Shown: in pieces, positions 62,925 to 64,000 of the stretch | Layout: each line of letters starts with the position of its first letter | Position numbering within the stretch: the first letter of the stretch is position 1 | Origin: Rummeliibacillus suwonensis | GTDB taxonomy: Bacteria > Bacillota > Bacilli > Bacillales_A > Planococcaceae | Length of the DNA stretch: 64,000 nucleotides | Assembly: GCF_007896435.1 (NCBI RefSeq) | Contig: NZ_VCBL01000001.1 | Coordinates: 1,822,271-1,886,270 of the forward strand | Direction of reading: 5' to 3' | Position numbers and translations under genes: made by a program | The notes under the pieces: generated by a model | Told to the model about the DNA's origin: nothing | The model's input: only the letters and a program-made list of their open reading frames with translations | The model's database searches: none

Positions 62925-63737
62925 TTAAAGAGGCAAATCGCGTTTTTGAAAGAATAGAATGCCAATTGCGATTGTCAAAATCCCGATTAAACCTAAAAGA
63001 CTAAAAGATAAAACCAAATTCGCATCACCACTCACAATATCACTAGGGCTAAACAAAGAATAGATGGTGAAATGTCTTAGCCATTCAACTTTATCACTGA
63101 TTTTTCCAATCATATCTAGGCTGAAAAAACCAAATGCAATAGCCCCTGAAATTCCAAGCGATTTCTTTTCATCATTTGAAATACAGGATACTAGAAATGA
63201 AATCCCACCAACTGCAAAAAATAAAAGTAAGGCTGCGATATTGAGTTGAATGAATTTTAACGCATGAAATGAATCTTCCTCATTCAAAAATAAAGCATAT
63301 CCTACAAAACCAGAAATTGTTGTTATCAGCATAATTAGAAAAATTCCCGTAAAGAAAACACAAGCTTGAGTAAAGACAACCTTTCCTCTTGTGATAGGAG
63401 TTGATAGTAAATAGGCCATTGAGCCTTGATCCACCAGTTTAGCCACCAACTGAGTTGGAAGAATGACACAAAAAATAGTTAAGATGATGGTCAAAATAAC
63501 CCCATAGTATTCACCTGAGATAAAAGATTCAAAGCTGCCAAAACCATTTTCAAACCCAAAAGCTTTTAGTAAACTTTCTGGCATTACTTTTACAAATTCA
63601 TTTAAAGATTTTGTATTAACGGCAATACTTGGGTAGATCCATACCATCAAAATCATGTAAAAGGCTGAACCAATCGCATAATTCAGTATGCTTTTCATTT
63701 GGATTTTCATCATTTGTTTATATAGTGGAAAATTCAT
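62925..63737 (-). CDS. ABC-2-type permease
   Basis: 270 residues with six hydrophobic segments and no signal peptide, of the ABC-2/YdbJ-BcrB-like permease group (ILNYAIGSAFYMILMVWIYPS near the start, DQGSMAYLLSTPITRGKVV in the first cytoplasmic loop). It starts 2 bp after the ATPase gene. Probably exports a peptide or drug, or senses an antimicrobial. Substrate unknown. Confidence 0.85.
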   Translation of the reverse strand: MNFPLYKQMMKIQMKSILNYAIGSAFYMILMVWIYPSIAVNTKSLNEFVKVMPESLLKAFGFENGFGSFESFISGEYYGVILTIILTIFCVILPTQLVAKLVDQGSMAYLLSTPITRGKVVFTQACVFFTGIFLIMLITTISGFVGYALFLNEEDSFHALKFIQLNIAALLLFFAVGGISFLVSCISNDEKKSLGISGAIAFGFFSLDMIGKISDKVEWLRHFTIYSLFSPSDIVSGDANLVLSFSLLGLIGILTIAIGILFFQKRDLPL

Positions 63738-63739
63738 CG

Positions 63740-64000
63740 TTATCTCTCCCCTTCATAGTAATTGATGAAAATTTCCTCGAGATTTTGCGTAAACACATCT
63801 ATGTTTCGCACAGGATATTTAGATGTTTCAGCTAAAAATTCATCGAAGTTTCCTTGAATTGCTACCCGTACTACATTTTTTTGATGAAATACAATATCTA
63901 ACTTTGATTTTGTAAAGGTATCTGCATCCGTTGAATTTTGGAAAGTAACTTCAAAAAGCTTACGTTGCATAGATTGTAATTCGTGAATATCTTTTATAGT
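63740..64000 (-). CDS. ABC transporter ATPase, C-terminal part
   Basis: The frame is open from the window's right edge, so only the last 86 residues are present; the Met at 63970 is internal. The segment has no Walker motifs and matches the accessory C-terminal domain of BcrA/CcmA-type exporter ATPases (FDEFLAETSKYPVRNIDV, NLEEIFINYYEGE). The L-E-E-I-F-x-x-Y-Y ending is characteristic. Pairs with the permease at 62925-63737. Confidence 0.8.
   Translation of the reverse strand, partial: TIKDIHELQSMQRKLFEVTFQNSTDADTFTKSKLDIVFHQKNVVRVAIQGNFDEFLAETSKYPVRNIDVFTQNLEEIFINYYEGER

Overview
The window is about 64 kb of low-GC DNA from a spore-former-like member of the Bacillota. Gene content and order (YwrA/B/C chromate genes, a Yrk-type sulfur cluster, YwqH/YwqI plus an LXG toxin, a YitT protein, a YfhD-like small protein, and a carboxynorspermidine pathway) point to Bacillales. 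My best guess is the Lysinibacillus/Rummeliibacillus/Kurthia branch. That placement rests on remembered gene neighbourhoods and was not tested by any search.

Layout. 1-2.3 kb: end of a DUF-type protein, a complete type I toxin-antitoxin unit, an AlkD-like DNA repair protein and the relic of a second toxin-antitoxin unit. 2.4-8.9 kb: a glutaredoxin-like protein, sulfide:quinone oxidoreductase with a 44-residue companion, an NreBC-like two-component system and a CstB-type persulfide dioxygenase-rhodanese. 9-14.3 kb: an LXG polymorphic toxin locus with two small helper genes, one expressed toxin/immunity pair, one orphan cassette and older debris. 15-16.6 kb: split chromate transporter with an Lrp-type regulator. 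17-21 kb: MFS transporter, gamma-glutamyltransferase-like and amidase operon. 21-27.3 kb: NUDIX protein, cold-shock protein, then the CstR/Yrk sulfur cluster (CstR, four proteins carrying rhodanese domains, two carrying TusA domains, DsrE, MBL-fold dioxygenase, TauE). 27.5-35 kb: bicupin oxalate decarboxylase-like protein, Ca2+ P-type ATPase, and two secreted proteins (leucine-rich repeat and beta-helix). 35.7-44 kb: a catabolic operon (D-aminoacylase-like, M20 hydrolase, diaminopropionate ammonia-lyase, polar amino acid ABC transporter) with a divergent AAA+ regulator. 44.4-47 kb: Fe-type alcohol dehydrogenase, YfhD-like protein, tRNA-Arg(CCT). 47.1-51.4 kb: a 1431-residue helicase-like protein fused to a nuclease. 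52-64 kb: small orphan protein, YitT, MFS/PadR pair, carboxynorspermidine decarboxylase and dehydrogenase, pRiA4b ORF-3 protein, D-serine dehydratase and the start of an ABC exporter.

How the parts fit. Seven near-palindromic 16-bp sites of the form ATAC-N8-GTAT lie in front of the sulfur genes spread over 25 kb. The CsoR-family repressor has the CstR cysteine pair (C31, C60). I read these as one persulfide-sensing regulon covering sulfide oxidation, persulfide dioxygenation, sulfane-sulfur relay and sulfite/sulfur-anion export, and newly including a glutaredoxin-like protein.

The intergenic DNA is unusual. It carries several interspersed repeat families: a two-hairpin element of about 125-220 bp in many copies, one of which has split a CATACGG palindrome whose empty version is also in the window; an inverted-repeat-bounded MITE-like element; and three arrays of tandem repeats that all have a 21-bp period. 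The most interesting protein is the 1431-residue helicase-nuclease. Its Walker A and Walker B motifs have been replaced and its second RecA domain is apparently missing, while the nuclease domain looks intact.
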